Positions 1-8,699 of a stretch of 64,000 nt of DNA are shown here, in pieces. The notes under the pieces are model-generated. The model had not been told where the DNA came from, ran no database searches, and worked only from the letters and a program-made list of their open reading frames with translations. Origin of the DNA: Pyrinomonadaceae bacterium. Lineage in GTDB: Bacteria > Acidobacteriota > Blastocatellia > Pyrinomonadales > Pyrinomonadaceae. The stretch covers positions 124,001 through 188,000 of the forward strand of contig JAIBCB010000006.1 of assembly GCA_019694355.1 (NCBI GenBank). The letters are read 5' to 3'. The first letter of the stretch is position 1. Every line of letters starts with the position of its first letter. The position numbers and the translations under genes are program-made.

Positions 1-1555
1 TTGTGAAAATGCTGTGAGGACTCGAATTTCCTCGCCAATTTGTTTCGGTCGGGACAAAGGCAATGATCGAATCCGCGGTTTCTGTCAGTTCTTGGCCGGT
101 TTGTCGTGCGGAAAGCTCGCCGGCGAGCATACGCGGATAGATTGCCCGCTGTCTGACAGGTTCTTCCCGAACGGCATCTGCTCCGATCTTTCGTCGGATG
201 GCGGAGATCACCGAGTCGCATCGGTCGTTCAACACTTCTATCTGATGCCGTTTATCCTTGGTCCCGATCGAGCGATCCGCAAAAACGATCACGTTCATTC
301 TGAGCGTGCATATCTCTTCATTGTCTGCCTCAACCTGTTCAAGCAGATCTTCAAGATCGTTTTTTATGACTACGGCGTCTTTTTTGAGATTCCTGAAACC
401 GAGCCAGGTATTGCGGCTCCTTTCTATCCGGTCGATCCTCTTTTGCAGGTCTTTCTTAGCTGACCGCTTTTCAGTGGTCATGATGTCCACGACAATCTCG
501 TGCGGAAAGCAAAGGCTACGCGTCGCGGTCAAATACCGCATCACGTCAGCGGTCACGAAGCCATTAGGAAGGGTCTTCAGACTGACCAGAGTTGCAGGCG
601 TTCCATTGTGTCTTACCAAAGATTCACCATTGGCCTCGATGTTTGTAGAGGCAAGGTATCTGCGAATATCAATTCGCTTGTTTTCAAGTAGCACGGGAAC
701 ATTCGCTGAGTCTCTCCGATGGCTTCTGAACAACCTGGCGAACAACTCATCGGAATCCATTTCACAAAGGTTGAGCTGCCTTGGAAAATTCGATTCAAAT
801 GACTGAAACACGCGCTTTGCCATTTCGCGACACTCTGACTCCACGCGCTCCTGCCGCATCACAAATAAATCGCGAGTTCTGTTTTTCACTCTTATGACCG
901 GCTGTGAGAGGAATCTAATTGTTCCGTTTGCCTTTATTTCCCGAGCTATCGAAGGGACTACTCCGGATAAAATACTTTTGTCCGTTGAAGCTCGAACAGG
1001 AACTCTTATCCATACGGATGCGGTCTGCTGCATTATTTGACCTGAACGGATCGATTCTTCGTAGAGTGACAAATTTCCTGCGTGAAGCAGACACGCAACG
1101 GGATCGCTGCCTTCTTTGCTCCTGGAGCGAAGGTGTGCCTTTAATACACTTCCGTCGTCTGCCCCATTTTCAAAGCGAAACTGAATGATCGTATTCTGGG
1201 GTCTGTCGAACTTGAGGATGGTCTTTAGCTCCTCAATACGCTGCTCGGTCAGATAGCCGTCATCATAGAGAGTATTGGCGGGTTCGAACCTGTAGGCTTT
1301 TCCGTAGCTGCCGTCACGATAGCGGATCAGATTTCCTTCGAGACCGACAATTTCTGTCGGCAAGAGTTTTCCTTGGAACGGAACTCTAGGTAATGATTCC
1401 GCATCTGCTGCGTGTTCGCTTCTGGTTTTGATCTCTCGATGTAGTTTTGAAAGAGGTAGCAGCCGATACCCAACCGCCACTCCGATCCCGGCAAATGCAA
1501 GGCTTCCGAAAAGTGACAATACCAATTGCGCGAATGTTATATTTGCCGTGTCCAT
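1..1555 (-). CDS. virB4: VirB4-like conjugation ATPase, N-terminal part (cut by window edge)
   Basis: The minus strand is open from an ATG at 1555 to base 1 (517 codons) without a stop, so the gene continues beyond the left edge. A GGGAGAAAGA ribosome site precedes the start. The first 30 residues contain a hydrophobic segment, unusual for a VirB4 ATPase but seen in some families with a fused or membrane-tethered N-terminus. The region near the edge (PTETNWRGNSSPHS) resembles the end of the VirB4 N-terminal domain, just before the Walker A motif, which would lie outside the window. VirB4 powers pilus and substrate movement at the inner membrane. It follows virB2 and virB3, the usual order. 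The family call rests on layout and the edge motif; no nucleotide-binding motif can be seen. Confidence 0.75.
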   Translation of the reverse strand, partial: MDTANITFAQLVLSLFGSLAFAGIGVAVGYRLLPLSKLHREIKTRSEHAADAESLPRVPFQGKLLPTEIVGLEGNLIRYRDGSYGKAYRFEPANTLYDDGYLTEQRIEELKTILKFDRPQNTIIQFRFENGADDGSVLKAHLRSRSKEGSDPVACLLHAGNLSLYEESIRSGQIMQQTASVWIRVPVRASTDKSILSGVVPSIAREIKANGTIRFLSQPVIRVKNRTRDLFVMRQERVESECREMAKRVFQSFESNFPRQLNLCEMDSDELFARLFRSHRRDSANVPVLLENKRIDIRRYLASTNIEANGESLVRHNGTPATLVSLKTLPNGFVTADVMRYLTATRSLCFPHEIVVDIMTTEKRSAKKDLQKRIDRIERSRNTWLGFRNLKKDAVVIKNDLEDLLEQVEADNEEICTLRMNVIVFADRSIGTKDKRHQIEVLNDRCDSVISAIRRKIGADAVREEPVRQRAIYPRMLAGELSARQTGQELTETADSIIAFVPTETNWRGNSSPHSIFT

Positions 1556-1566
1556 TCTTTCTCCCG

Positions 1567-1893
1567 TTATTTATCAACCCAATCCTTCACTTTTAGCTCG
1601 ACACCAAGTGGCGGCCTGACGGGTGCCCATTTTTCGCTGAACGCTTCCGTCTTATGCGAGAGCCAGTACTTAGGCTTGCTCCTCCGCAGAAAATTGAAGG
1701 CGGTGAGCAGGATCAAAAAAGTCATTAACCCTAATGGAAACCCGAGCGGAATAAACCAAATCCAGACGTTGAAGATAAAAGGAACCAAATAAACCACCGC
1801 CGTCGGGATAAGGATGTATTTCCAATCGGATGAACAAACTCCAAACCGTTTGAGTTCCCGAAAGACATTCGGCCGCGTTTGTCGTCTTCGCAT
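1567..1893 (-). CDS. virB3: VirB3-like inner membrane protein
   Basis: This 108-residue protein begins MRRRQTRPNV and has a hydrophobic double segment (about residues 25-65) followed by a short hydrophilic tail, the size and shape of VirB3. The start at 1893 is chosen because GGAGGT lies just upstream. A longer reading (to 1983) would overlap virB2 and lacks such a site. It ends 11 bases before virB4 and starts 13 bases after virB2, so the three form one leftward operon. VirB3 is a small inner membrane subunit that works with VirB4. Confidence 0.75.
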   Translation of the reverse strand: MRRRQTRPNVFRELKRFGVCSSDWKYILIPTAVVYLVPFIFNVWIWFIPLGFPLGLMTFLILLTAFNFLRRSKPKYWLSHKTEAFSEKWAPVRPPLGVELKVKDWVDK

Positions 1894-1906
1894 AAAGACC
1901 TCCATC

Positions 1907-2248
1907 TCAGAAATTGGTATCAACGCCGACTGCTCTGCCTTGCGCCAGCTGCCAGAAAACGGCGACGATCGTCCCGAACGCAAATGCCAATAATGAGCCG
2001 AAGGCCTGGTTACCCCACTCCTTGCCGGTCATCTTGTTGTAGATCGCCCAAGCGACACCCACCGCGCCCAAGCAGAACAGTACTATCGCCATGAGTTTGA
2101 GCGATTCACGGATGATGTTGGACAGGTTGCTCGCATCGCCGGTGAAGATAGGCCCCTGAGCAAATACGACATTGGAAAGTGTCAGTACTGCGGCCACCAC
2201 CAAAACCTGTGTGAAAACTTGTCTGAATTTTTTGATTCGGTTCTTCAT
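1907..2248 (-). CDS. virB2: VirB2-like pilin
   Basis: This 113-residue protein has an N-terminal signal peptide (hydrophobic stretch ending near NVVFAQG), then two hydrophobic segments separated by a short charged loop (YNKMTGKEWG). This is the architecture of VirB2/TrbC pilin subunits. AGAGGA precedes the ATG at 2248. It is the first gene of the virB2-virB3-virB4 operon and lies downstream of a strong sigma-54 type promoter (2334-2349, minus strand). Its product would be the major subunit of the mating pilus or pore. Confidence 0.75.
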   Translation of the reverse strand: MKNRIKKFRQVFTQVLVVAAVLTLSNVVFAQGPIFTGDASNLSNIIRESLKLMAIVLFCLGAVGVAWAIYNKMTGKEWGNQAFGSLLAFAFGTIVAVFWQLAQGRAVGVDTNF

Positions 2249-2333
2249 ATTGTCCTCTGAAAAAAGTTAAGCGCTGATCCAGTCCTCTTCGGGTAGTGTT
2301 TCGAGAACTTGCTTGTCAGCGGCATGGTCACAC

Positions 2334-2349
2334 TGCAAGGCTCGTGCCG
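2334..2349 (-). promoter_or_regulatory. Sigma-54 type promoter of virB2-virB3-virB4
   Basis: On the minus strand the sequence reads CGGCACGAGCCTTGCA: GG-N10-GC spacing with near-complete agreement to the -24/-12 consensus TGGCACG-N4-TTGCA. It lies about 85 bases before the virB2 start. It is divergent from a second sigma-54 type element at 2365-2379. Confidence 0.7.
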
Positions 2350-2364
2350 TTTCAAATTTTGGCG

Positions 2365-2379
2365 TGGCATATTGATTGC
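2365..2379 (+). promoter_or_regulatory. Sigma-54 type promoter of the transglycosylase gene
   Basis: TGGCATATTGATTGC has the GG-N10-GC spacing of sigma-54 promoters, and its bases resemble the element before virB8 (TGGCACTTAGATTGC, both followed by GAAG). Transcription would begin near 2391, only a few bases before the ATG at 2394. Either the message is almost leaderless or a different start is used. Confidence 0.55.
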
Positions 2380-2393
2380 GAAGTCTGCCCGAC

Positions 2394-3263
2394 ATGATCA
2401 AGCAACTTCTAATTTCCTCGGCCGTTTTCGGAGTGCTCATCGCTTTTCCGTTTGACCTTAGATCACAGGCGAGGATCGTTTACACCAAAGCAGCGATCTC
2501 GCGAATGGATGTTATGTCGCGTTCGCGGATCTTTGAACCGTCAATCATTGAGGCCGCACAAAGTGAGGGCATCGATCCGTTGATTCTGTGGACGATCGCT
2601 TACAACGAAACGCGGTTTCGGCCCTGGCTGACAAGCCCCAAGAATGCCAAGGGACTGATGCAGTTCATGCCTGCGACGGCTTCACGCTTCGGACTAAGTG
2701 ATCCTTATGAACCAAGAGCCTCGATCCTTGCTGCGGCAAAATATGTGAAGGTTTTGGGGCGGCTTTTCGAGTGGCGTTTGGACTCGATCCTTGCGGCTTA
2801 CAATTCGGGCGAAGGGACTGTTACGGCGTACTTGATCGGAAAATCGCTCTTGGTAAACGGAAAGTTGATAAACCCCTCTCGTATTCGGACGATCGGCGGG
2901 GTTCCTCCTTACAAAGAAACCCGCAATTATGTGACGAGCGGCCTGAGGATATACGAGTGGCTGACGAAGCAAAATAGGCTTGTCACACAACAGAACACAA
3001 TTGCTTCAATTGAACCGATTCGTCGGGCCCCGTCTGCCGAGATCAACAACAATCAGCCCAGGCAGAAAAACGAAGATCATCGGTCTAAGGATCTGCCAAT
3101 TGTCGTGTACTACGAACCTCGCACTGGACTTCGACGAGTTTTGAGCAACCCAGATACTGATTCATTACCAAGCGGTCAAAATGGCCCGGTAATCGTATCT
3201 CCGGAAACCCGCATCATGTCAGGTCGAATAGCACGAACCACTTTCGTCGGCAGACTTAGATAG
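2394..3263 (+). CDS. virB1: Lytic transglycosylase of the conjugation system (VirB1-like)
   Basis: This 289-residue protein has a signal peptide (about residues 1-26) and an SLT/goose-lysozyme type domain: the catalytic glutamate in AYNETRF (E72), GLMQFMPATA (about 88-97), and AAYNSGEG further on. Known: such enzymes cleave the glycan strand to open the peptidoglycan for the secretion channel. The C-terminal third is Pro/Arg/Asn-rich and of unknown role. The start at 2394 begins the signal peptide; an upstream TTG at 2376 falls inside a likely -12 promoter element and is rejected. It is transcribed away from virB2 and leads into the virB8 operon after an operator array. Confidence 0.85.
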   Translation: MIKQLLISSAVFGVLIAFPFDLRSQARIVYTKAAISRMDVMSRSRIFEPSIIEAAQSEGIDPLILWTIAYNETRFRPWLTSPKNAKGLMQFMPATASRFGLSDPYEPRASILAAAKYVKVLGRLFEWRLDSILAAYNSGEGTVTAYLIGKSLLVNGKLINPSRIRTIGGVPPYKETRNYVTSGLRIYEWLTKQNRLVTQQNTIASIEPIRRAPSAEINNNQPRQKNEDHRSKDLPIVVYYEPRTGLRRVLSNPDTDSLPSGQNGPVIVSPETRIMSGRIARTTFVGRLR

Positions 3264-3323
3264 TGGTGCATTTTTTATCCACTTGGCTAATTCCTGCACC
3301 ACTAATGGAACATTTTTTAGCCA
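3264..3323 (+). promoter_or_regulatory. Operator array A: three TGG-N12-CCA sites upstream of virB8
   Basis: Three 18-bp sites of the form TGG-N12-CCA start at 3264, 3284 and 3306 (spacing 20 and 22 bp, two helical turns). The centres are rich in A and T. They lie just after the transglycosylase stop codon and 50-110 bp before a sigma-54 type promoter at 3373, the usual place for an enhancer. The same motif occurs at 29363, 32396 and 40066. Confidence 0.7.
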
Positions 3324-3372
3324 TAGGAGTTGGCTAACGGGAAATCACCTGAAAATTGCACTCAATCCGCTC

Positions 3373-3387
3373 TGGCACTTAGATTGC
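3373..3387 (+). promoter_or_regulatory. Sigma-54 type promoter of the virB8-virD4 operon
   Basis: TGGCACTTAGATTGC matches the -24 (TGGCAC) and -12 (TTGC) elements with N5 between and GG-N10-GC spacing. It lies about 50 bases before the virB8 start codon and 50 bases after operator array A. Confidence 0.75.
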
Positions 3388-3435
3388 GAAGTTCATTTTC
3401 AGACAATTCCACGACCAGGAAACAGGAACACGAAA

Positions 3436-4239
3436 ATGATGAACTCAAATCACATCGATTCCCTTAAACAAGAAGACAATTTTACTCCGTTGTATCTGTC
3501 TCGTGATCCGGATGATGTATTAACTATCTCTTCGCTTTTCAAGGCCGTTTGGATACTGCTTGTCGTTCTTCTCCTCAGTGTCGGTATAAATGTGTTTCTT
3601 TCTCTCAGAAAGGCGGATCGGATCATAATCGACAAAACTTCAGGACGGGTTACTGAACTTAATAATCGAGACTATGGAAACACGGAGTCGGTCAGCATCA
3701 CTCCCGACAGCCCGGGCGAAACAGACAAAAGATATCTGGTAAAGGAGTTTCTTACCGCTCTTTATGATGTTGAACAGACGACACGCGAAGCGCAGGTCAA
3801 CAAACTCCTAAAAATGCTTGACCCCGATCTATCGGTGGCCGTAGCAACCCGCCTGAAACAAAACGGGGTACTCGCCGCCGAGAAAATGGAAAGCGTCAAT
3901 TCTGTCTGGGATCTGCAGGACCTCAACATCGATGAGAATGACCCTTATGTGCTGCGTGCGATCGGCGTGAGGAAGATACGGAGAAAGGCTGCCGGACAAG
4001 ACGTGGAAGAGTCCGTTCAGTTGAAATGCAAATTTCTGCTTAAGGACAGTCCGACATCCCCAGCCAGAAACGACAATAACCTGCGTACGGGTTTTACGAT
4101 CCTGAGATTCCGAGTAGAACCTGTAAATGGTAAAACCGTTTCCCCGATAACTCTTACCGGCGACCCGACAGAACAGGAAGCAATTCCCGATCAGACAACT
4201 GAGGCCAATACAAAACCGGGGGCAACAGACAATCAATAA
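3436..4239 (+). CDS. virB8: VirB8-like inner membrane assembly protein
   Basis: This 267-residue protein has a short cytoplasmic N-terminus, one transmembrane segment (about residues 36-56) and a periplasmic domain with a VirB8/TrbF-like size and position before virB9 and virB10. The domain is followed by a Thr/Pro-rich tail. The start ATGATGAAC at 3436 is chosen because AGGAA lies upstream and because the longer reading from 3283 would run through the operator array and promoter. VirB8 nucleates assembly of the T4SS core between VirB9 and VirB10. The sequence match to the family is weak and the call leans on topology and order. Confidence 0.65.
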   Translation: MMNSNHIDSLKQEDNFTPLYLSRDPDDVLTISSLFKAVWILLVVLLLSVGINVFLSLRKADRIIIDKTSGRVTELNNRDYGNTESVSITPDSPGETDKRYLVKEFLTALYDVEQTTREAQVNKLLKMLDPDLSVAVATRLKQNGVLAAEKMESVNSVWDLQDLNIDENDPYVLRAIGVRKIRRKAAGQDVEESVQLKCKFLLKDSPTSPARNDNNLRTGFTILRFRVEPVNGKTVSPITLTGDPTEQEAIPDQTTEANTKPGATDNQ

Positions 4240-4268
4240 TCCCATTTCTCGGCATTTAAGGTGAATTT

Positions 4269-5549
4269 ATGTATCAACAAGATCCAAATCGTTTTGTCCG
4301 CATCGCAATTGTAGCTGCTCTTACTTTGGCTGTCTTTCCTTTGTTTGTCGAGAACGCGTTTCCTCAAAAGAGGAATGACAGATTGGCAAGACAGTCCTCT
4401 ACAACCAAGCGAACGAAGCCCGTGATATTGAAGACCGCTCGTTTGGACAAAGAATCGGATCTAAAAGGTGATTCCTCTGCTCCGGTTTCAGTTGTGAATA
4501 CGACAGCAAACGATTTTCTTTCCGGCGAGGTGAGCATATCGGTCAATCCTAAGCAGCCAACCGTTATCCGGTTGGGGCTGGCGCAAAATGCAGTTTCTAT
4601 TGTCGAGTTTCCGGCAAACGACGGGATATATTACATCCACGAAGGCAATCCAAAGCTGGCCTCTGTATTTCAGTCTCCGACCAAGGAGAGTGACCGATCG
4701 ATAACCATTTATCCCGGCGAATCATTTTTGCCGTCCCGAGATGGAAGCACTTCATCATCTATCAGCCTTCAGATGAGATCAGGCCTTATATTGATCCTTG
4801 AACTTGTTCCGGTTTCCGATTTGAGAAAGAACGCTCACAGATGCGTGATTTCCTATGACCGCGAAACCGTTATCGCCGCTCGAAGGGCCGCCGGTCTCGC
4901 ATACAACCTCGGCGATGAATCAGCGGTTGTGCGATCAGCTAACTCGAAAGCGGTTTCAAAACTCGTGGGATCAACGGATGTAGGAATGCCGACTCCACCA
5001 GCTTCCTCTTCCGCTGATCCAACTCAGTTCAAGGCCAACTATGTGGACGTGAGACGTGAGGAACGTGACCAATACGTCAAGCAAGCAGGCAAAAACAAAA
5101 AGGATATTTCGTATCTGGCTAATAAAAGACTGGCCGAATGCATTAAAGACACCAAGAAGCACTTTAAGTTATGGAGCAAGCCGCAGTCGGGTTTACAGAT
5201 CTCTGTGGCCAAACTCACCGATGTCGATGACCAAACGAGACTGGCCGTAATTGCAGTAAGAAACGTGAGCACGTCGGATCTGAGGCTGCTCGCCTCGTCG
5301 CCCGAACTTCAAGTCCACACCGTCGATGCTTCGGGAAACGCCTTGCAATCCACACGCTTGAACGTCGCATACATCGAAACTACAAGTGCAGAAGGATTGT
5401 TGACGGTCGGAGCAACGGTATATTACGCACTGGCTTATCAGCCTCCGGTCTTAGGCGCAAATCAGACTGTCAAAGTGCTCGCGACACACCGAGAGGCCGC
5501 CGATGCCCCAGTCAGAGCGACACTTGCGAATTCCAAAGCTAAGGAGTGA
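4269..5549 (+). CDS. virB9: VirB9/TrbG-like outer membrane core protein
   Basis: This 426-residue protein carries a signal peptide (about residues 1-33), a beta-rich region in the middle (about 85-200) and a C-terminal beta-rich domain (about 300-410). Its place between virB8 and virB10 and its exported nature fit VirB9. The level of sequence similarity that can be judged by eye is low, and it is longer than typical VirB9 (about 290 residues). It ends 4 bases before the next start, so the genes are co-transcribed. Alternative: an unrelated periplasmic core component that replaces VirB9. Confidence 0.55.
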   Translation: MYQQDPNRFVRIAIVAALTLAVFPLFVENAFPQKRNDRLARQSSTTKRTKPVILKTARLDKESDLKGDSSAPVSVVNTTANDFLSGEVSISVNPKQPTVIRLGLAQNAVSIVEFPANDGIYYIHEGNPKLASVFQSPTKESDRSITIYPGESFLPSRDGSTSSSISLQMRSGLILILELVPVSDLRKNAHRCVISYDRETVIAARRAAGLAYNLGDESAVVRSANSKAVSKLVGSTDVGMPTPPASSSADPTQFKANYVDVRREERDQYVKQAGKNKKDISYLANKRLAECIKDTKKHFKLWSKPQSGLQISVAKLTDVDDQTRLAVIAVRNVSTSDLRLLASSPELQVHTVDASGNALQSTRLNVAYIETTSAEGLLTVGATVYYALAYQPPVLGANQTVKVLATHREAADAPVRATLANSKAKE

Positions 5550-5553
5550 ACTC

Positions 5554-6882
5554 ATGGAAACCACTTCAGTGATAAATGAAATACCCGCTGCCATGCCGGA
5601 CATTGAGGATGACGAAGAGCGAGAGTCCTTGCTGAATACCGCTGACGATGAAAAGGCGAGTATTGAAGCCGAGGAAGAAAGCGATGAATTGGACGCCGGT
5701 CTCGTTCATCCACCTCAAAGGCGACGATGGCGGATCCTTCGAACCGTTACCGGCTTTATTCTTTTTCTCGCAACGCTTGTCCTGGGGATAACCTGGTTCT
5801 TTGGCATTGGATGGTTCGCCGTAAAAAAGGCTGAGAATGTGACTCGAAAGAATTCGGCCAATACAATAAACGAGCCTGTATCGGAAGATGAAAAACTCAG
5901 GACTGCACTCAGCCTTGTGGCCGCGAATGACAAGCAAACAGATGAAGCTGCGACCAACCTGCTGGCCCCGGAGTCTTCGCCATCATCTGACGGCAAGACG
6001 AATGACGAAACTTCGATCGTTGGCGGCATTGACAATAAATCCACTTACCCTACCGTACAGTTGCCGGATCGCAGTCTTGCCAGCCCAACAACCGATGTTG
6101 CTGATGAGAAAAAGACCGATGCCAAAGACGAACCGGAACCGTCGAACGACTCCCGTATGCCCCGTCAGGTCACCACTCGAGACATTGAGCCGCTCGGCAG
6201 ATCGCTCTTTTTTGGTATCGCTAGACGGGCGTCATCAACCAATCAACCAAAAGAACAATCGTCAAATCCATCGATTCGACGATCTAAATCCCAGAACACG
6301 ATCCCCTTTGGCACGATGCTCCCGGTGCGTCTGATCGGGTCGATCTACACGCTGCGGAATTCCGCCGGCATGGTAAGGATGGAACTAACCCGTCTGGTAG
6401 AAGGCGACGGATACAAATATCCGACCGGCACAGTTCTGGTCGGGACTGTGCGCGGCAGCGAATCAAACAGAGCCTTTGTAACAATGATCGGGTTGATCGA
6501 TCCGGCCACCGGTGAACTTATCAAATGCAATGGCGATCTCCTGGGCATCGATGGTGCATCCGGGATCGAGGGACGTAAGAGAAACCTAACCGGAAAATGG
6601 ACCCAGTTCTTTCGTGGTCTCAAAGACACCGCATCATCTGTTATTGGTTCTGTCGGATCAATTCGCGGCGGCGGCACGGTCATTTTATCCGACCAGATCA
6701 GGAGAGGTGCAGGGGAGTTCACCGATGACATTTCAGGCTCCGTCTTAAAAAGCGGCAACCAGACCACTTTTGTCGAGGTTCCAGCCGGAACTACAGGATA
6801 CGTACTTATCACAGAATTATCAAACCCATCTGCAAATGCGGGAACTGTCAATTCAAGTATTCAGGAGGGCGAAGTCAAATGA
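5554..6882 (+). CDS. virB10: VirB10/TrbI-like core protein
   Basis: This 442-residue protein has an acidic cytoplasmic N-terminus, a transmembrane segment at about 62-84, a long Ser/Asp/Glu-rich linker and a C-terminal TrbI/VirB10 domain beginning near NTIPFGTMLPVRL. That domain includes the typical VPAGT near its end. The start at 5554 has AAGGAG upstream; the longer reading overlaps virB9. VirB10 spans both membranes and links energy from the inner membrane ATPases to the outer membrane pore. The next gene starts inside its stop codon (ATGA overlap), pointing to translational coupling. Confidence 0.85.
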   Translation: METTSVINEIPAAMPDIEDDEERESLLNTADDEKASIEAEEESDELDAGLVHPPQRRRWRILRTVTGFILFLATLVLGITWFFGIGWFAVKKAENVTRKNSANTINEPVSEDEKLRTALSLVAANDKQTDEAATNLLAPESSPSSDGKTNDETSIVGGIDNKSTYPTVQLPDRSLASPTTDVADEKKTDAKDEPEPSNDSRMPRQVTTRDIEPLGRSLFFGIARRASSTNQPKEQSSNPSIRRSKSQNTIPFGTMLPVRLIGSIYTLRNSAGMVRMELTRLVEGDGYKYPTGTVLVGTVRGSESNRAFVTMIGLIDPATGELIKCNGDLLGIDGASGIEGRKRNLTGKWTQFFRGLKDTASSVIGSVGSIRGGGTVILSDQIRRGAGEFTDDISGSVLKSGNQTTFVEVPAGTTGYVLITELSNPSANAGTVNSSIQEGEVK

Positions 6883-7952
6883 TCCCTCATGATCCGAATC
6901 GACCGCAGATCAATCCGCGACAGATCGTATTGAATGGACGAGAATCCGAACTTTACCGCCTTATTTCACGAACCGGCTATATTCCGGACGAAAGTGTTTT
7001 CTCCGATTTTTGCGAAAGTCTCAAGTCAGGCAGGGCGTGGCTTATCTCCGGGACTCGCGGAAGCGGAAAAACGGCTTTTCCCGAAGCACTTGCCGAATGC
7101 TGCAATCTTTCAATGTGTGTCGTTGCCGGGCGCGACGGTATCAAGCAGGAAGAGATCCTCTATGACTGGGACAAAGAGGAGCAGGAAGTCTGGATGAAAG
7201 AAAACCTTGCAATATCAAAAACACTGCCTTCGGAAGAAGCTGTTAAGCATATTGAGAAAGCCCGGCGAATGAAATGGCAGAGGCAGTTCCTCGTTTTGGG
7301 CGAAGTCGGCATCTCCTATGATCTTGCTGCTTCGGCGGCGAAAACATCTGAAGCACCTCCTGTTCTTCTTTTGGATGAAAGTGACAAGTTCGGTCCAAGC
7401 ATCGAGGACGCGTTGCTCATGCCTCTGGAACGTGGAGTGATCCATATTCCGCGTTTTGAAGAAGGCTTTGTCGGGATCATTGATTGGAAATGCCGTCCGA
7501 TAGTTGTTACGACCTCAAATGATCTGCGGCATCGCTTGAGCGCTCCGTTTATTTCACGACATATTTTCACAAGGTTTGAAACACCTGATCTTACAAAAGA
7601 GCTTGAAATATTATCCGCAAGAAATCGACATGCGTCATCCGCTCAGCTGGCTCTTTCTATCAAATTGCTGGATGCTGTTCGCGGCATTGCCGGTATGGAG
7701 GATCATCCCAGTCTTCGGGAATCAATTGATATCACCGCTGCTTTCATTCGCAATTCAGTTGAAGACCTAGATCCGCAAATCCTATCTCGTCTTTTTTGTT
7801 ATTTCGTGAAAGACGGCTCCGCTCAGGAACTTTTGTCTTTGCAGCTTGATTATTTGCTGGCGATGACAAATTCGTTTCATCCGGACGTGGACGGTTGGCT
7901 TGCATCCCGTGACCCTGATTGGGCAACACGCTGGCCGCAGCTTGTCTCTTGA
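6879..7952 (+). CDS. MoxR-like AAA+ ATPase within the T4SS operon
   Basis: This 357-residue protein has Walker A GTRGSGKT (58-65), Walker B LLLDESDK and a sensor-type segment (PIVVTTSNDLRHRLSAPFISRH). These are features of the MoxR/dynein-related AAA+ family that remodel protein complexes. It overlaps virB10 by four bases and lies between virB10 and virD4, where many systems carry virB11. It is not VirB11: it lacks the VirB11 Asp and His boxes and has the AAA+ order of motifs. Its role in the secretion system is unknown. Plausible roles are assembly or gating of the channel. Confidence 0.75.
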   Translation: MIPHDPNRPQINPRQIVLNGRESELYRLISRTGYIPDESVFSDFCESLKSGRAWLISGTRGSGKTAFPEALAECCNLSMCVVAGRDGIKQEEILYDWDKEEQEVWMKENLAISKTLPSEEAVKHIEKARRMKWQRQFLVLGEVGISYDLAASAAKTSEAPPVLLLDESDKFGPSIEDALLMPLERGVIHIPRFEEGFVGIIDWKCRPIVVTTSNDLRHRLSAPFISRHIFTRFETPDLTKELEILSARNRHASSAQLALSIKLLDAVRGIAGMEDHPSLRESIDITAAFIRNSVEDLDPQILSRLFCYFVKDGSAQELLSLQLDYLLAMTNSFHPDVDGWLASRDPDWATRWPQLVS

Positions 7953-7958
7953 AGTTCT

Positions 7959-8696
7959 ATGGAAGGATTGAAGAAAACTCTTGAAAAGCCCCTGATGCAA
8001 TTCATTTGCATCGCCCGCGAATACTCCGGGATTCTGTTTGCCGTCGGAATCGTTGCTATCTACATAGTCGCAAGATTCCTGTCCAGTCCCGACAGTCATG
8101 CTCAATTAAAGTTCATTGAAGAACCGGATCGGCAGACAATTACCGAGCGGTCACAGTTAGACGGAACGATTACCGATATTTTTTCAGGCACCAAATATGA
8201 AACGGCCAAAAGGCTTCGTGAATCGGCAGCACTGGGAATAGCTGCTTCGATCGCTATTTTTTTCCGATACCAAGAAAGCAAAACATTTCCGCAAACAGGG
8301 CGAGAAGTTATTTCGGATATAGTTTCCCGCAAACTACTTCCGCCTGAGATTTCAGTCGAGAAAGAAGGGTTTAGATCTCCAACCAGCATTTTACGTTTCA
8401 GTTTTCGTTCTTCTCCGTTTTTGTTTGAAATACTCTCGGTGCCTATCGAAGATAAATACGGTCCGGCAATGCTTTTCCGGTTTCCGCTTCCCCTAAGCGG
8501 ACAAAACTCTTTCACGTACTTTCGTTCGACAGGAACTACAAATCAGTCCCCTTTTAGCTCAACGGAACAATTGGCAGCTCAAGGCTGGGAGATCGCGCAA
8601 TGGAATATAGACGACCTTAAGTTGGACGGTTCATCAATCAATGACCTTCAGGAGCAAAGGGAATGGCTGAAGTCGGCTAAACCAGAAACCAAATAG
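7959..8696 (+). CDS. Membrane protein of unknown function in T4SS operon
   Basis: This 245-residue protein has one clear transmembrane segment near the N-terminus (about residues 25-45), then a soluble region without a motif I recognise. It starts 6 bases after the AAA+ gene and ends 3 bases before virD4, so it belongs to the operon. Being between an AAA+ ATPase and the coupling protein suggests a helper role at the inner membrane. This is inference from position only. Confidence 0.6.
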   Translation: MEGLKKTLEKPLMQFICIAREYSGILFAVGIVAIYIVARFLSSPDSHAQLKFIEEPDRQTITERSQLDGTITDIFSGTKYETAKRLRESAALGIAASIAIFFRYQESKTFPQTGREVISDIVSRKLLPPEISVEKEGFRSPTSILRFSFRSSPFLFEILSVPIEDKYGPAMLFRFPLPLSGQNSFTYFRSTGTTNQSPFSSTEQLAAQGWEIAQWNIDDLKLDGSSINDLQEQREWLKSAKPETK

Positions 8697-8699
8697 TAA

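Noticed and set aside
14..1188. Rightward reading frames (14-463, 258-806, 919-1188)
   Set aside because: They are shadows of the leftward virB4-like gene, which is open from 1555 to the window edge and has a ribosome site and family-like sequence.
6879..7952. VirB11 traffic ATPase
   Set aside because: Motif order and Walker B/sensor type are those of MoxR-like AAA+ proteins; no VirB11 signature.
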